Shown here one piece after another: positions 45,099 through 53,219 of a stretch of 64,000 nt of DNA. Both the position numbers and the translations under genes were made by a program. Origin of the DNA: Chryseobacterium culicis (GTDB taxonomy: Bacteria > Bacteroidota > Bacteroidia > Flavobacteriales > Weeksellaceae); assembly GCF_900108365.1 (NCBI RefSeq), contig NZ_FNWQ01000002.1, forward strand, positions 1,054,001 through 1,118,000, given 5' to 3'. Each line of letters starts with the position of its first letter. Positions within the stretch are counted from its first letter, which is position 1. The notes under the pieces were generated by a model. It saw nothing but the letters and a program-made list of their open reading frames with translations. It was not told the DNA's origin and did not search any database.

Positions 45099-45837
45099 AG
45101 ACGAATTCCGGGCTGCGAAGTCCCTTCAGAATTTAATCTCAGATTTAAAACCGGACTCCAGAATTCTAGGTGTTTACGACAGTATTGAAAGCAGTATTGA
45201 CGGCTTAAAGGAACTCAAACCCGATCTTATTTTTATGGATATCCATCTTTCGGACGGGCTTTCCTTTGAAATTTTTAAATCGGTAGACATTACCTGCCCT
45301 GTGGTTTTTTGCACTGCTTTTGATCAGTATATGCTGGATGCCTTTAAAAGTAAGGGAGTTGATTATGTTTTAAAACCATTTTCAAAAGAAGATATTGCAG
45401 AAGCACTCCGGAAAGTTGATGAACTGAAAAAATTCTTTCAGAAAAATGAACTTCCGGATTTGGAATCCATTATCCAGAAAATAAATCAGCCTGCGGGTAA
45501 GAGCAGCTTTTTGGTTTTTAAAAACCAGAAATATACAACGATTCAGACAGAGGATATTGCTTATTTTTATATCCATAATGAGATCACTCATCTCGTTACG
45601 TTTGCCAAAGAGCAGTTTCCTCTTACCCAGCCTTTGGGACAGGTGGCGGAACAGGTGTCTGACAGGCAGTTCTTCAGAGTCAACCGCCAATATCTTGTAA
45701 ATTTTAAAGCTATTAAGGAGATGGAGCATTATTTCCAGCGTAAAATTCTGGTCAAACTAACGATTGAAACGCCTGAGAAGCTTTTGATTAATAAAGAAAA
45801 AACGCATAGTTTCTTTACCTGGCTGGAGGATAGATAA
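45079..45837 (+). CDS. LytTR-type response regulator
   Basis: A 252-residue regulator. The receiver domain has Asp54 in IFMDIHLSDG and a conserved Lys in VLKPFSKED. The LytTR DNA-binding domain (about 145-248) has FLVFKNQKYTTIQTEDIAYF and FFRVNRQYLVNFKAIKEME. LytTR proteins typically bind direct repeats about 20 bp apart. That matches the paired boxes before the two flanking operons, which I propose as its targets. It is translationally coupled to the kinase. Confidence 0.93.
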   Translation: MNIIIIEDEFRAAKSLQNLISDLKPDSRILGVYDSIESSIDGLKELKPDLIFMDIHLSDGLSFEIFKSVDITCPVVFCTAFDQYMLDAFKSKGVDYVLKPFSKEDIAEALRKVDELKKFFQKNELPDLESIIQKINQPAGKSSFLVFKNQKYTTIQTEDIAYFYIHNEITHLVTFAKEQFPLTQPLGQVAEQVSDRQFFRVNRQYLVNFKAIKEMEHYFQRKILVKLTIETPEKLLINKEKTHSFFTWLEDR

Positions 45838-46074
45838 TGTAAGGAAGCTTGAGGCTTCGTACTTGAAGTACTTGAAGGCACTATAATCTATAAAAGTCTT
45901 ATTTAAATAAATTATAGCCCTGATCGGAATGATCAGGGCTTTCTTTTGCTTTTAATTCTTTAAACTTGATTGCTCATATTTTACGATCAAAAAATATAAA
46001 CATCAATTCCTTTGGACCCCCAAAAACTTCCTTCCTCCCTCTTCCAGCACCCAGCCTTACATGCTTCCCCTCAT
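45838..46074. other. Intergenic region downstream of the LytTR gene
   Basis: Contains a short palindromic TACTTGAAGTA stretch near 45860, the terminator at 45916, and the run-up to the DUF1223 promoter. No ORF is seen. Confidence 0.5.
45916..45947 (+). terminator. Rho-independent terminator
   Basis: Stem AGCCCTGATC (45916-45925) with GATCAGGGCT (45931-45940), then TTCTTTT. It ends the LytS/LytTR transcript. Confidence 0.85.
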
Positions 46075-46103
46075 AATTTCCGTATTCACCCCGTAATTTG
46101 TCC
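46075..46103. promoter_or_regulatory. Paired box upstream of the DUF1223-DoxX operon (shared with 42421)
   Basis: Half-sites AATTTCCGT at 46075 and AATTTGTCC at 46095 start 20 bp apart. The block matches the one at 42421-42449 (23 of 29 positions) and has the same 70-bp distance to the -7 element. See that entry for the LytTR interpretation. Confidence 0.5.
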
Positions 46104-46144
46104 GCTTAACCTTCTTTTGCTTTCTTTTGCTTTCGGCAAGTATC

Positions 46145-46152
46145 TACTTTTG
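46145..46152 (+). promoter_or_regulatory. -7 promoter element TACTTTTG
   Basis: Perfect TAnnTTTG 17 bp before the ATG at 46169, followed by AATCA exactly as at 42491. TTTTG tracts upstream (46116, 46126) do not give the usual -33 spacing. Confidence 0.6.
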
Positions 46153-46168
46153 AATCAAATTAAAGGAC

Positions 46169-46945
46169 ATGATACTAAAAAATTTAATCACAGTAAGCGC
46201 ATTTACCGCGTTATTATTTGCTACTTCAGCATTTATTTATCAAAATAAAGATCAAAAAAGCATACAGCATTCAAACGATGAAAACAAAGGCTTTGCGGTG
46301 TTGGAACTGTTTACTTCGGAAGGATGTTCCAGCTGTCCTCCGGCAGATGAGCTGATGGGAAAAATGGAAAAGGAATATAAGGACCAGCCTGTTTATCTTC
46401 TGTCCTATCACGTTGATTACTGGAACCGTCTTGGATGGAAAGACCGATTCAGTACAACAGAAAACTCACGACGACAACAAGAGTACAGCCGTATATTAAA
46501 TTCACAGGTTTATACTCCACAGCTGGTAGTGAATGGGAGAACGGAATTTGTAGGTTCTGATGAAAGTTCAATTAAAAATGCTGTTCAGAAGGCTTTATTT
46601 ACTGATAAAAAAACAAATATAGAATTGTCGGCAACGATTTCTCAAAAGGATATTAATGTGTCATATAGAACGTCTGCCACAGATCCTAAGAATATTCTTC
46701 TTGTCAATCTGGTTGAAAAACATTCTTCCACCCAGGTAGGAAGAGGCGAAAATGAGGGACGTCATCTGCATCACTGGCAGATTGTTCATCAACAAAACCC
46801 AATTTCCCTGAGTAAGCAACAGGAAGGAACCACTACATTCAAGCTTCCGGAAGGTTTTTCACCAGACAACTGGGAGGTGATCGCGTTTATTCAAAATGCG
46901 AAAACGGGACAGATATCGGGATCAGCAGTGGCTGCATTCAAATAA
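46169..46945 (+). CDS. DUF1223 domain-containing (thioredoxin-like) exported protein
   Basis: A 258-residue protein with an N-terminal hydrophobic signal/anchor (about 5-24). The DUF1223 domain (from about 45) has ELFTSEGCSSCPPADELMGK, a CxxC motif, and HVDYWNRLGWKDRFSTTENS. The family is thioredoxin-like by fold prediction and of unknown function, probably periplasmic redox. It shares an operon with a DoxX-family protein, a pairing that suggests a thiol-redox membrane pathway. Upstream are a strong -7 and the paired box. Confidence 0.87.
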   Translation: MILKNLITVSAFTALLFATSAFIYQNKDQKSIQHSNDENKGFAVLELFTSEGCSSCPPADELMGKMEKEYKDQPVYLLSYHVDYWNRLGWKDRFSTTENSRRQQEYSRILNSQVYTPQLVVNGRTEFVGSDESSIKNAVQKALFTDKKTNIELSATISQKDINVSYRTSATDPKNILLVNLVEKHSSTQVGRGENEGRHLHHWQIVHQQNPISLSKQQEGTTTFKLPEGFSPDNWEVIAFIQNAKTGQISGSAVAAFK

Positions 46946-46982
46946 AATAATAACAATTCAATCAATACTAAAAATTACGGCA

Positions 46983-47375
46983 ATGAAAACAAAAACAACA
47001 AAAATCATCTATTGGGCGGGAGCTATTTTTATGTCATTATGGTTTGGAGCGAGCGGTTTCTTTGAACTGACAAAAAACCCTGTAGTCTGGGATATTACCC
47101 TGAAGCTTGGTTACCCTCCTCATTTCATTTATATATTGGGTGTTTTTAAAATTACGGGTGTTTTAGTCCTTCTTGTTCCCAATAGATTATTAAGACTGAA
47201 AGAATGGGCATTTGCCGGGATGTTTTTTGATATCCTCTTTGCCTTCTTCTCAAAAGTTGCTGTGCTCGGTTTTTCGGCTACTGCTGATGCTGTAATTGCT
47301 TTTTCTGTGCTTGCAGTGACATATTTAATGTTCAGAAAATTGTATTCTCCTGAATTGATCTATGGAGAAGCATGA
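46983..47375 (+). CDS. DoxX-like membrane protein
   Basis: A 130-residue protein with four hydrophobic helices and the DoxX pattern SLWFGASGFFELTKNP, FIYILGVFKITGVLVLLVP and LLRLKEWAFAGMFFDIL. It lies 37 bp after the DUF1223 gene and is co-transcribed with it. DoxX-family proteins often pair with thioredoxin-like proteins. Function is not established. The ATG at 46983 is used; the earlier overlapping in-frame stretch is not family-like. Confidence 0.8.
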   Translation: MKTKTTKIIYWAGAIFMSLWFGASGFFELTKNPVVWDITLKLGYPPHFIYILGVFKITGVLVLLVPNRLLRLKEWAFAGMFFDILFAFFSKVAVLGFSATADAVIAFSVLAVTYLMFRKLYSPELIYGEA

Positions 47376-47408
47376 TCTTTATAATACTCTACTTTTTTCT
47401 TATGTTGA

Positions 47409-47447
47409 AACATACCCTCACGTGGTACGTGGGGGTATGTTGTTTTT
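47409..47447 (+). terminator. Rho-independent terminator
   Basis: A 15-bp stem (AACATACCCTCACGT with ACGTGGGGGTATGTT, one G-T pair) and a GGT loop, followed by TGTTTTT. It ends the DUF1223-DoxX operon. Confidence 0.75.
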
Positions 47448-47558
47448 CAGTTTGGGCTAAAGCCGGAGAAATGGATATTATTTATGGGCTATTTTGCGTA
47501 CGTATTTGTAAATCCTGGTCGGCACATCCCTACTCCATAATCCTTGCTACCTGTTTCT

Positions 47559-48551
47559 CTAATTCATAAAACTTTCCGGAAACCATTCAAATGCTCCTCC
47601 TTTTGATTTTGTGAAACCCAGGCCAGGCCATGGTAAGTGATAGGCAAATGCTCTCATTTTAGAGTCAGCCAGCTGCTTCAGAAGTTCTTTCCTCGAAGCT
47701 ATTGCAGTATCCAGATCGGTATCCCCAAAATAGCCCCATTCCGGATGAGGGAAAAGAACTACATCAGAATGTATAAGATCTGCAATGTAGATCAGTTTTT
47801 CATTTCCTGAAGAAATTGTGGTAACCGTAAGGCCAGGTGTATGTCCGGGAGCTAACTGAAAGGTAAAATGATCGTATAACGGATTAGTAAGATCATAAAA
47901 TTTCAGCTTTGGCTGAATGGTTTTCAGAATATTTCGGACTGCAGGGATGATCTGATTAAGAAATTCAGGCTGTGTTTTCAATGCGCTGTTACTGAAGTCT
48001 TTCATTGAAGCCTGCATCCAGAAATCGTGTTCTGTTTTCGAGATAAAAATATCTGCATTAGGGAAAATAAGCTGATTCTGTTTATCGACAACTCCCCCAA
48101 TGTGATCCGGATGGGCGTGGGAGATAAAAACATCGGTAATATCTTTGGCAGAAAATCCTGCTTTTTGAAGGCTTTTTAATAGGAATCCGGTTCTTTCATC
48201 GGCAAAAATACCCATTCCTGTATCCAATAAGATGAGTTTATTTTTTGCTTTAACCAGCATGATATTCATAGCCATATCAATATAACTGTCTGGTCTGAAA
48301 TTGTTTTTCAGGATTGACTTCAATTCTGAAACGGTTCCTCTGGGAGCAAACGATTTCAGATTTTCTTCATGAATGTATCCGTCTGTCAATATAAACAGTT
48401 CCAGTTCTCCCAATGTTATTTTTTTGAAACCGGAAAGGTCTTCCCCTGTTTTCGCGTGGGATTTTGGTGTTCCTGCCCATAAACCGGAAAAAGGAATCAT
48501 GCTTAATGTTCCTGCCAGCAAACCACTTTTTAATAATTCTCTTCTGTTCAT
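47559..48551 (-). CDS. Exported metallo-beta-lactamase-fold hydrolase
   Basis: A 330-residue protein with a Tat-type signal (MNRRELLKSGLLAGTLSMIP). An MBL-fold domain carries the metal motif HAHPDH (FISHAHPDHIGG) and later Asp/His sites (LIYIADLIHSDV, AYHLPWPGLGF). It is probably a periplasmic hydrolase acting on esters or lactones. No substrate can be assigned. It is next to but separate from an aldo/keto reductase. Confidence 0.87.
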   Translation of the reverse strand: MNRRELLKSGLLAGTLSMIPFSGLWAGTPKSHAKTGEDLSGFKKITLGELELFILTDGYIHEENLKSFAPRGTVSELKSILKNNFRPDSYIDMAMNIMLVKAKNKLILLDTGMGIFADERTGFLLKSLQKAGFSAKDITDVFISHAHPDHIGGVVDKQNQLIFPNADIFISKTEHDFWMQASMKDFSNSALKTQPEFLNQIIPAVRNILKTIQPKLKFYDLTNPLYDHFTFQLAPGHTPGLTVTTISSGNEKLIYIADLIHSDVVLFPHPEWGYFGDTDLDTAIASRKELLKQLADSKMRAFAYHLPWPGLGFTKSKGGAFEWFPESFMN

Positions 48552-48574
48552 AATTTATGTTTTTATTAATCAAA

Positions 48575-48611
48575 AAAACTGAATTCCCGTCATAGGCAGG
48601 AACTCAGTTTT
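48575..48611 (-). terminator. Rho-independent terminator
   Basis: Stem AAAACTGA (48575-48582) with TCAGTTTT (48604-48611); T-run on the minus strand. It ends the aldo/keto reductase gene. Confidence 0.7.
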
Positions 48612-48624
48612 TGTATAATTGTCT

Positions 48625-49626
48625 TTAGTTATTAACCAGTTTCATAGATCCTTCGGTATATCTTTCACCTACGTTCGGATATTTCTTCAGAATGGCATCA
48701 ATGGTATCCAGATCTGATTGGGAAAGTTCTATATTGACTGCGGCAATATTCTCTTCCAGATATTTGATTCGCTTGGTACCGGGAATCGGAATAATATCAT
48801 CTCCCTGATTCAATACCCATGCTAATGCAAGCTGGGTTCCTTTAACTCCTTTGGAAGCGGCCAATTCATTGATCTCATTAGCCAGTTTGGTATTATTTTC
48901 AAGATACTCCTGCTGATAGCGGGGCAGTGATTTTCTGAAATCGTCATCCCCCAGGTTCTGTACCTCATAAATATTGGTGAAAAGTCCTCTTGCCAAAGGT
49001 GAATAAGGGACTAAAGATATCCCAAGCTCTCTGATGGTAGGTAAAATCTCCTTTTCAACATCTTTCGTAAGGATAGAATATTCTGACTGTAATGCGGCAA
49101 TAGGGTGAATTTTATTAGCCTTTCTGATAGATTCTGCGGAGGCTTCAGATAAACCTATATATTTTACCTTTCCCGCTTTTACCAACTCCGCCATTGCTCC
49201 TACGGTTTCTTCTACAGGTACATTCGGATCTACTCTGTGAGCGTAGTACAGGTCAATAGTATCTATTTTTAATCTTTGAAGGCTTAAATCTACTGCCTGT
49301 CTGATCCATTCCGGAGATCCGTCAAAATAAGTTCCTGGAGCTCCGCTGTGGCTTGCTTTACCATCTTTAAACCTGAATCCGAACTTCGTAGCAATAAAAA
49401 TCTTGTCTCTGTTCGGAACCAAAACTTTAGAAATGAGTTTTTCATTTTCTCCATTGGCATACATATCTGCTGTATCCCAAAAATTAACCCCTAAATCTAA
49501 TGCTCTGTGCAGGGTATTGATACTTTCCTGCTCATCAGCAGGGCCATAAGCAAAACTCATTCCCATACATCCTAAACCGATTGCTGATAACTGTTCTTCT
49601 GTGTTTCCTAATTTTTTAAATTTCAT
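48625..49626 (-). CDS. Aldo/keto reductase
   Basis: A 333-residue TIM-barrel NADPH oxidoreductase of the AKR family. The catalytic tetrad is visible as Asp and Tyr in FWDTADMYANGENE, Lys in FIATKFGFRF and His in DLYYAHRVDP. The NADPH-binding IPIPGTKRIKYLEENI lies near the end. It reduces aldehydes or ketones; the physiological substrate is unknown. An AraC regulator is encoded just upstream on the same strand and may control it. Confidence 0.93.
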   Translation of the reverse strand: MKFKKLGNTEEQLSAIGLGCMGMSFAYGPADEQESINTLHRALDLGVNFWDTADMYANGENEKLISKVLVPNRDKIFIATKFGFRFKDGKASHSGAPGTYFDGSPEWIRQAVDLSLQRLKIDTIDLYYAHRVDPNVPVEETVGAMAELVKAGKVKYIGLSEASAESIRKANKIHPIAALQSEYSILTKDVEKEILPTIRELGISLVPYSPLARGLFTNIYEVQNLGDDDFRKSLPRYQQEYLENNTKLANEINELAASKGVKGTQLALAWVLNQGDDIIPIPGTKRIKYLEENIAAVNIELSQSDLDTIDAILKKYPNVGERYTEGSMKLVNN

Positions 49627-49712
49627 GATAGGTATGATTTAATTTTATATGACAAAATTAGAACATCCGGAAACCAGCCGCGATATAGAATTCAAACGAA
49701 GAATTATAAAAT

Positions 49713-50618
49713 TCAAACAATATCCGTTCTTAGGGCATTTGGGGTAACTCCGGTCTGTTTTTTAAAGTAATTGGTAAAATAAGCGGGTTCTTCAAATCCT
49801 AATCCATAAGCGATTTCAGCAATATTCCAGTCTGTATGTCTCAGTAAAGCATTGGCTTCCTGAATAATTCTTGCAGTAATCTGCTGGCTGGTTGTTTTTC
49901 CGGTGATCTCTTTTACGGAACGGTTTAAAGAATTCACATGGATGGAAAGACTCTGAGCATAATCATTGGGGGTTTTCAATTTCAGAAAAGCTTCAGGACT
50001 GTCTATCGGAAACTGTCTCTCCAGCAGTTCCATAAATAAGGAAGCAACTCTTTGTGAAGCATTCTGATAAGGTTCAAAAGTATCTGCCGGCTGCATTCTC
50101 ATCGTTTCATGGATCATCAGATGGAGATAAGCCCTCAGCATATCATATTTGTGAATATATTCTGACTGAATTTCCGTCATCATTTTGGTATAAATCTCAG
50201 AAAGAATATTCTGCTGTTCTTCATCTATAAAGAAAACCGGAGTGCCGCCGATCCTGAAAAGCGGAGAATCCTGCAGGTTTCCCATGCGGGTTCCGTTATG
50301 CAGAAACTGATCTGTAAACAAGCAGAACCAGCCTTTCTGATTTTCATCATCTGCTTCCCAGGAATAAGGAATGATAGGATTGGAAAACAATAATGCAGGA
50401 CGGTCTACTTTGATCCATTTATCGGCATAATGAAGCTTTCCTTTTCCGATGATCAGTGAAATTTTATAATAATCTCTTCTGCTGTAGGGAGTGAGCGGTG
50501 AGCAATATTCTCTTGAAAATACATTAAAGTGCCCCATTTTATTGACTCCGATACATTGTGAAGCCAGGTTGGGAGCATTTCTTTCATAAAAACCCTGAAG
50601 TGATTCGTGTGATTCCAT
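49713..50618 (-). CDS. AraC family transcriptional regulator
   Basis: A 301-residue regulator. The N-terminal cupin-like sensor (about 30-150) is followed by an AraC HTH pair: LSIHVNSLNRSVKEITGKTTSQQI and NIAEIAYGLGFEEPAYFTNYFKKQTGVTPNALR. It lies 86 bp upstream of the aldo/keto reductase, oriented the same way, which is the usual arrangement for local control. Effector unknown. Confidence 0.9.
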   Translation of the reverse strand: MESHESLQGFYERNAPNLASQCIGVNKMGHFNVFSREYCSPLTPYSRRDYYKISLIIGKGKLHYADKWIKVDRPALLFSNPIIPYSWEADDENQKGWFCLFTDQFLHNGTRMGNLQDSPLFRIGGTPVFFIDEEQQNILSEIYTKMMTEIQSEYIHKYDMLRAYLHLMIHETMRMQPADTFEPYQNASQRVASLFMELLERQFPIDSPEAFLKLKTPNDYAQSLSIHVNSLNRSVKEITGKTTSQQITARIIQEANALLRHTDWNIAEIAYGLGFEEPAYFTNYFKKQTGVTPNALRTDIV

Positions 50619-50676
50619 AGATCAAAGTTATAAAATTCAAACAAATTAAATAATAATATTTCATCACGAAAAAACA

Positions 50677-50703
50677 AAATGGCTGACAAACTGCCAGCCA
50701 TTT
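50677..50703 (-). terminator. Rho-independent terminator
   Basis: Stem AAATGGCTG (50677-50685) with CAGCCATTT (50695-50703); T-run on the minus strand. It ends the gene at 50731. Confidence 0.75.
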
Positions 50704-50730
50704 AAAAGTGATATAGAGTCGATCCCTGGG

Positions 50731-51189
50731 TTAATCCCAGTCATCGTCATGTCCGTGACCACGGTGTTTATTTTGCTTTTTATAGTATTTCTCCTGATTT
50801 TTATAATATTTATCCTGCTGTTTACGGTATTTTTTATAATCGTTCTTGTTTCTGCCGTAAACGATAACCGGATTTTGTCCTCGGTAATATTTCTTTTTAA
50901 AGATCAGATACTTCTCCCTCCCCATGATTCTTTCCAGTTCAGAATACCGGTCGCCTCTCCATCTTCCCGGATCCACGACATATACTCTGTTCCAGGTATC
51001 ATAATCCCGATATCTGTCATTCAGAACATAAATCTGATTGGCTTGTGTAGTAGAAAGCAACAGATCAGCAACTACCTGCTGCCAGTTAAGATCTGAAATA
51101 CTCCTTCTGTAATCATTATAATAATCCGATTGGGCATAGCTCAAGCTAAATGTCCCGATCAAAAATGCTGTTAATATTAACTTTTTCAT
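50731..51189 (-). CDS. Secreted Lys/Tyr-rich protein of unknown function
   Basis: A 152-residue protein with a signal peptide (1-20, ending SYAQ). The mature part has a helical first half (SDLNWQQVVADLLLSTTQANQIYVLNDRY, DRYSELERIMGREKYLIFKKK), and residues 120-152 are dominated by Lys, Tyr, Gln, Asn and His (KYYKNQEKYYKKQNKHRGHG). No family was recognised. Similar small periplasmic, basic proteins are frequent in Flavobacteriia. Confidence 0.75.
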   Translation of the reverse strand: MKKLILTAFLIGTFSLSYAQSDYYNDYRRSISDLNWQQVVADLLLSTTQANQIYVLNDRYRDYDTWNRVYVVDPGRWRGDRYSELERIMGREKYLIFKKKYYRGQNPVIVYGRNKNDYKKYRKQQDKYYKNQEKYYKKQNKHRGHGHDDDWD

Positions 51190-51661
51190 TTCACTCCACT
51201 TTAAAATTAATCATCATGGTAGAGTCAATTAAAGTGCCAATTCTTAATCACAAATGCCAAAATTTGTTAATAAAAATCATAAACAACTGATTATCTTTGA
51301 AGTATTTTCTCACTTTCTACAATATTATTGAATCTTAATTATTTAAATCACGTATAACATATATAATACTCTGAATCACTAAAAACCATTATTAATCAAC
51401 ACTTAGCATCCTCAGGCATCGAAGTTGATGTGTTTTTGCTAAAGCTGATGCCATGATCAGATTCTTTAAAAACAAGTTTCATTACATTTTAGCATCACCA
51501 TGTTTTAGACTTTCTCTATTATTTCCCAATGATGTTATAAAATTCGTTAAGATTCATCAGAATTTTTGATTCATATTATATAATTTCGTAATTTTAATGA
51601 AGAGAACGGGTTATAAGAACCTCTTCTCAATTATTTTTAATCAACCAAATCTTACATTGCT
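51190..51661. other. Gene-free AT-rich region
   Basis: About 470 bp between a minus-strand and a plus-strand gene. No ORF, terminator or repeat stands out. Confidence 0.5.
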
Positions 51662-51949
51662 ATGGAAAATATAAAGTTTCAGGTATCTCCATATCAGGAT
51701 GAATTGCAGTTATTGATAGATGATAAGAAGGCAGGTTATATGTCCATTGAGGTTGACGGAAGACTGCTTATTGTATATTATACCAAGCTTGATGAGGAGC
51801 GTGAAGGTAAAGGATATGCCAAACTATTGCTGGATGAGCTGGTACGCTACGCAGAAGAAAAAGATCTGCTGGTAGATCCCGAATGTGATTTTGTAAGACA
51901 GCAGTTTGAAAATCATCCCGCAAGATATAAAGAAATATGGCATGCCTGA
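51662..51949 (+). CDS. GNAT-like N-acetyltransferase, YjdJ type (95 aa)
   Basis: A 95-residue minimal GNAT domain: MSIEVDGRLLIVYYTKLDEE (strands), EREGKGYAKLLLDELVRYAEEKDL (acetyl-CoA pyrophosphate loop, Q/R-x-x-G-x-A-like), and VDPECDFVRQQFENHPARYKEI. The short YjdJ-type family has few characterised members. It converges with the MBL gene and ends directly at it. Confidence 0.83.
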   Translation: MENIKFQVSPYQDELQLLIDDKKAGYMSIEVDGRLLIVYYTKLDEEREGKGYAKLLLDELVRYAEEKDLLVDPECDFVRQQFENHPARYKEIWHA

Positions 51950-53047
51950 TCAGCTTTGCCACCAGGCTGTAAACTGCTGCTCTGACTGATTGAGATCTAC
52001 GATCTCACCGATCATCGGTGTGAGAACGTTGAGTTTATTATCTTTTCCGAACGCAGTTATCTTTTCTAAAGGTTCATTCCATGGATGAAGCGCCAGTGCG
52101 AATTTTGCGGCATGTACCGGGATTATCCGTTCTGCCTTGAGGTCAGCCGCCGCCTGGATAACCTCTTGAGGCAATGTATGAATGTACCTCCATGCTTCCC
52201 CATATTGCCCATTCTCCAGAACAGCATAATCGAACGGACCATACTGTTCACCAATGGTTTTAAAATGAGAATCATAGCCGCTGTCTCCTCCCAGAAAAAT
52301 TTTCTTTGTGGGTGTTATCAGAACGTAAGAACTCCAAAGCGTATCATTCTTCCTGATTCTTCTTCCTGAGAAATGTCTGGCAGGAGTAAAAATAATTTTT
52401 ATAGTATTTTTCAGATCAATTTCTGCTCCCCATTCTTCTTCAATAAGTGTACTTTCAGCATATCCCCATCTTTCCAGGTGCGCTCCTACTCCAAGCGGTA
52501 GGATGGCCATTCCCGTTCTGTCTCTGATAGATTGTACCGTAGGATAATCGAGGTGGTCAAAATGATCATGGGTAATCACCAGATAGTCAATATCCGGTAT
52601 ATCTTCAGGCTTAAAAATATCTGAACCTTTGAAAGCTTTATTGAAGTATTTAAAAGGGGATCCATATGAACTTAAGACAGGATCAATCAGGAAAGAAACA
52701 CCATCGGTCTGCAGATAATAGGATGAATGCCCCAGCCAGATAAATACGTCCTGATTTTTATCTATATTTTTTAAATCCGTATGAATGGACGGAATTTCTT
52801 TCAAAGGCTTCAAAAGGGGATCTTTTTTTCCTAAAAAGAAGTCATAGGCAACCTTAGACATTGAATAGCCTTCCGTAATGGAAGGTGTATGGCTGATATT
52901 CTGAAACTGTCTTTTTTTATAAAGCTTCGACTTTCTGATCCGGTTCAGTCGCTCTCCTTTCGGTACACCTCCAAACGCCTTCATGTTCATTACTATCAAA
53001 AAAGTAACTGTCAAAATAACTACACTCGTGATAATCCAATAAATCAT
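51950..53047 (-). CDS. Membrane-anchored UlaG-like metallo-beta-lactamase-fold protein
   Basis: A 365-residue protein with one N-terminal membrane helix (1-22). The MBL fold carries the zinc motif ITHDHFDHLDYPTV (HxHxDH), and GGDSGYDSHFKTIGEQYG and IPVHAAKFALALHPW later. It resembles the UlaG/NAPE-PLD-like branch, which acts on phosphodiester or lactone substrates. No substrate can be given. Confidence 0.87.
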   Translation of the reverse strand: MIYWIITSVVILTVTFLIVMNMKAFGGVPKGERLNRIRKSKLYKKRQFQNISHTPSITEGYSMSKVAYDFFLGKKDPLLKPLKEIPSIHTDLKNIDKNQDVFIWLGHSSYYLQTDGVSFLIDPVLSSYGSPFKYFNKAFKGSDIFKPEDIPDIDYLVITHDHFDHLDYPTVQSIRDRTGMAILPLGVGAHLERWGYAESTLIEEEWGAEIDLKNTIKIIFTPARHFSGRRIRKNDTLWSSYVLITPTKKIFLGGDSGYDSHFKTIGEQYGPFDYAVLENGQYGEAWRYIHTLPQEVIQAAADLKAERIIPVHAAKFALALHPWNEPLEKITAFGKDNKLNVLTPMIGEIVDLNQSEQQFTAWWQS

Positions 53048-53219
53048 TTTTCAAAAAATAATGATCAAAGGTATTGACTTTTGTACTGAAATTAAAAAAT
53101 ATTCCATTCTACTCGTTTTTTTAACTAAATTTATCATGTATTAAAAAAAATTTATCAGGCATTTAGGTACGTATTAATTTTAAACTGTCTATTTTAGCAC
53201 CTTAAAAAACTCAGATACA

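Noticed and set aside
47372..47569. 65-codon frame overlapping the DoxX stop
   Set aside because: It crosses a strong terminator hairpin and has no domain or signal features.
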